Source: Bryobacteraceae bacterium
Lineage (GTDB): Bacteria > Acidobacteriota > Terriglobia > Bryobacterales > Bryobacteraceae
NCBI GenBank assembly: GCA_030039005.1
Contig: JASHQT010000604.1
Coordinates: 1-5,878, forward strand
Reading direction: 5' to 3'
Length of the DNA: 5,878 nt
Under the pieces are notes generated by a model, which was not told the DNA's origin, searched no databases, and saw only the letters and a list, made by a program, of their open reading frames with translations. A program made the translations under genes and the position numbers. Every line of letters begins with the position of its first letter. Position 1 is the first letter of the stretch. Shown here one piece after another: positions 4,560 through 5,878 of the stretch.

Positions 4560-5878
4560 ATGGCCACACCAGCTACCGCGCAGATCACGGAACTTTTCCC
4601 AGGAATTCACGCCGAAACACCCGGCACCAGCATGCGCGTCAGGAAGCGCAACGGCTCGCTCGAAGCGGTTTCGGTGGACAAAATTATCCGCGCGGTCGAG
4701 CGCAGTTCAGTGGGGCTGTCCAGCGTCGATCCAATGCGGGTTGCGATCAAGACGATCGGCGGATTGTACGACGGGTCAACCACGAAAGAATTGGACTCGC
4801 TCTCCATTCAAACCGCGGCGTCTCTGATCGCGGAAGAACCCGAATACTCTCGCCTGGCCGCGCGCCTGCTCAATCGCTACATCGAGAAGGAAGTCCAAAA
4901 CCAGAACATCTTTTCGTTCTCGCAGTCGATTGAGGCGGGCCATAAAGCCGGGTTGATCTCGGAAGAAACCGCGGCCTTCGTGCGTGGGAACTCGCGCAAA
5001 CTGAACAGTGCGATCGACGATTCCTATTCCGATCGCTTCGAGTTCTTCGGCATCCGAACCGTGTACGACCGGTATTTGTTGAAACATCCCGAGTCGCGCG
5101 CGGTGATTGAGACGCCGCAGTATTTTTTTCTGCGCGTCGTCTGCGGGTTGTCGCAGTTGGCAGCTGAAGCTACGGGATTTTATCCCCTTCTCGCCGCGCT
5201 CGAATATCTTCCCAGCTCGCCCACGCTTTTCAACTCCGGCACCACACATTCGCAGATGTCCTCTTGCTTCCTGCTCGATTCGCCTGAGGACCATCTGGAG
5301 TCCATCTATGATCGTTACAAGGACGTGGCCATGCTTTCGAAATTTTCCGGCGGTATTGGGCTGGCCTATCATCGCGTCCGATCTCGAGGTTCTTTGATCC
5401 GGGCCACCAACGGACTTTCGAACGGCATCGTGCCGTGGTTGAAGACGCTCGATTCTTCCGTGTCGGCGGTCAATCAAGGCGGCAAGCGCAAGGGCGCCTG
5501 CTGCGTGTACCTGGAACCCTGGCACGCCGACGTTGAGGAGTTTCTCGAACTGCGCGACAACACGGGCGACGAAGCACGGCGCACGTACAACCTGAACCTG
5601 GCGCATTGGATTCCGGATCTTTTCATGGAGCGGGTGGAGAAGGATGAGGTCTGGTCGCTATTCGATCCGGCCAAAGTGCCGCACCTTCCGGACCTGTACG
5701 GCAATGAGTTCCGGCGCGCTTACATCGAGGCGGAAGAAGCGGGTTTGTTTTCCAAGCGGATCCAGGCGCGCGAGTTGTACTCGCGCATGATGCGGATGCT
5801 GGCCGAAACCGGCAACGGATGGATGACTTTCAAGGACGCCTGTAATCTGAAGTCGAACCAGACCGGGCTGCCGCAAAA
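4560..5878 (+). CDS. nrdA: Ribonucleoside-diphosphate reductase, class I large (alpha) subunit, N-terminal 439 residues
   Basis: This enzyme reduces ribonucleoside diphosphates to deoxyribonucleotides using a radical made by a small subunit (NrdB). The open frame runs from ATG 4560 to the window end without a stop; I translated it by hand. Domains: about 24 variable residues; an ATP-cone (about 25-113, starting MRVRKRNGSLEAVSVDKIIRA) for dATP/ATP activity control; then the catalytic ten-strand barrel. C236 in QMSSCFLL corresponds to E. coli Cys225 of the redox-active pair. SGGIGLAYHRVRSRGS and NGLSNGIVPWLKT (substrate and specificity region), NQGGKRKGACCVYLEPWH (304-321) and NLNLAHWIPDLFMERV (344-359) follow, close to eukaryotic R1. 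The thiyl-radical Cys (NLCTE motif) and C-terminal Cys pair lie past the edge. The ribosome site is AAAGG at 4548-4552. Control is by riboswitch and probably NrdR. Class I rather than class II is a strong inference. Confidence 0.93.
   Translation, partial: MATPATAQITELFPGIHAETPGTSMRVRKRNGSLEAVSVDKIIRAVERSSVGLSSVDPMRVAIKTIGGLYDGSTTKELDSLSIQTAASLIAEEPEYSRLAARLLNRYIEKEVQNQNIFSFSQSIEAGHKAGLISEETAAFVRGNSRKLNSAIDDSYSDRFEFFGIRTVYDRYLLKHPESRAVIETPQYFFLRVVCGLSQLAAEATGFYPLLAALEYLPSSPTLFNSGTTHSQMSSCFLLDSPEDHLESIYDRYKDVAMLSKFSGGIGLAYHRVRSRGSLIRATNGLSNGIVPWLKTLDSSVSAVNQGGKRKGACCVYLEPWHADVEEFLELRDNTGDEARRTYNLNLAHWIPDLFMERVEKDEVWSLFDPAKVPHLPDLYGNEFRRAYIEAEEAGLFSKRIQARELYSRMMRMLAETGNGWMTFKDACNLKSNQTGLPQ

Noticed and set aside
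4149..4588. Two minus-strand open frames of 79 and 95 codons
   Set aside because: They run across the promoter, riboswitch and expression platform, whose structured RNA explains the sequence; no protein signature.
4776..5606. 276-codon open frame on the minus strand
   Set aside because: It lies antisense to nrdA, whose domain order and motifs are unambiguous. The antisense product has no recognisable domain and is the usual shadow of a GC-rich gene.
4560..5878. B12-dependent class II reductase
   Set aside because: The N-terminal ATP-cone plus NLNLAHWIPDLFMERV and GGKRKGACCVYLEPWH follow class I R1, and B12 repression of a B12-dependent enzyme would be illogical. The decisive C-terminal part is outside the window.

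Overview
The window is bacterial DNA of moderate GC content and holds two divergent transcription units. The minus-strand unit is a cobalt (or nickel) homeostasis operon. Reading from position 4136 leftward, it contains an RcnR-type metal-sensing repressor, a 372-bp spacer, a thioredoxin-like [2Fe-2S] ferredoxin, the four parts of a CbiMNQO energy-coupling-factor (ECF) metal importer, and the start of an RcnA-type Ni/Co exporter that runs off the left edge. The genes from the ferredoxin onward are packed tightly (gaps of 3 to 49 bp, and an ATGA overlap at cbiO/rcnA), so they almost certainly share one transcript.

The plus-strand unit starts at about 4242 with a sigma70-like promoter overlapped by two palindromic 16-mers that fit twin NrdR boxes, 31 bp apart start to start. 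A cobalamin riboswitch (about 4279-4460) follows. Next comes an expression platform whose last hairpin can hide the ribosome-binding site, then the first 439 codons of a class I ribonucleotide reductase large subunit (nrdA), which runs off the right edge.

Read together, the locus links cobalt supply to deoxyribonucleotide synthesis. Cobalt enters through CbiMNQO, excess is probably expelled by RcnA, and the RcnR-like protein senses cobalt or nickel. Cobalamin made from the cobalt can shut off a B12-independent ribonucleotide reductase through the riboswitch. By known logic (class Ia nrdAB under a B12 riboswitch in Streptomyces), this predicts that the genome also encodes a B12-dependent class II reductase (nrdJ).

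The organism cannot be named from this window. RcnA and RcnR resemble proteobacterial proteins. The NrdA is of the N-terminal-ATP-cone type, with motifs close to eukaryotic R1. A Gram-negative bacterium is likely. The 3483-3854 spacer holds no convincing intact gene, but it has overlapping dyads and possible remnants of a small broken gene. No RNA gene, insertion sequence, CRISPR array or clear intrinsic terminator was seen.
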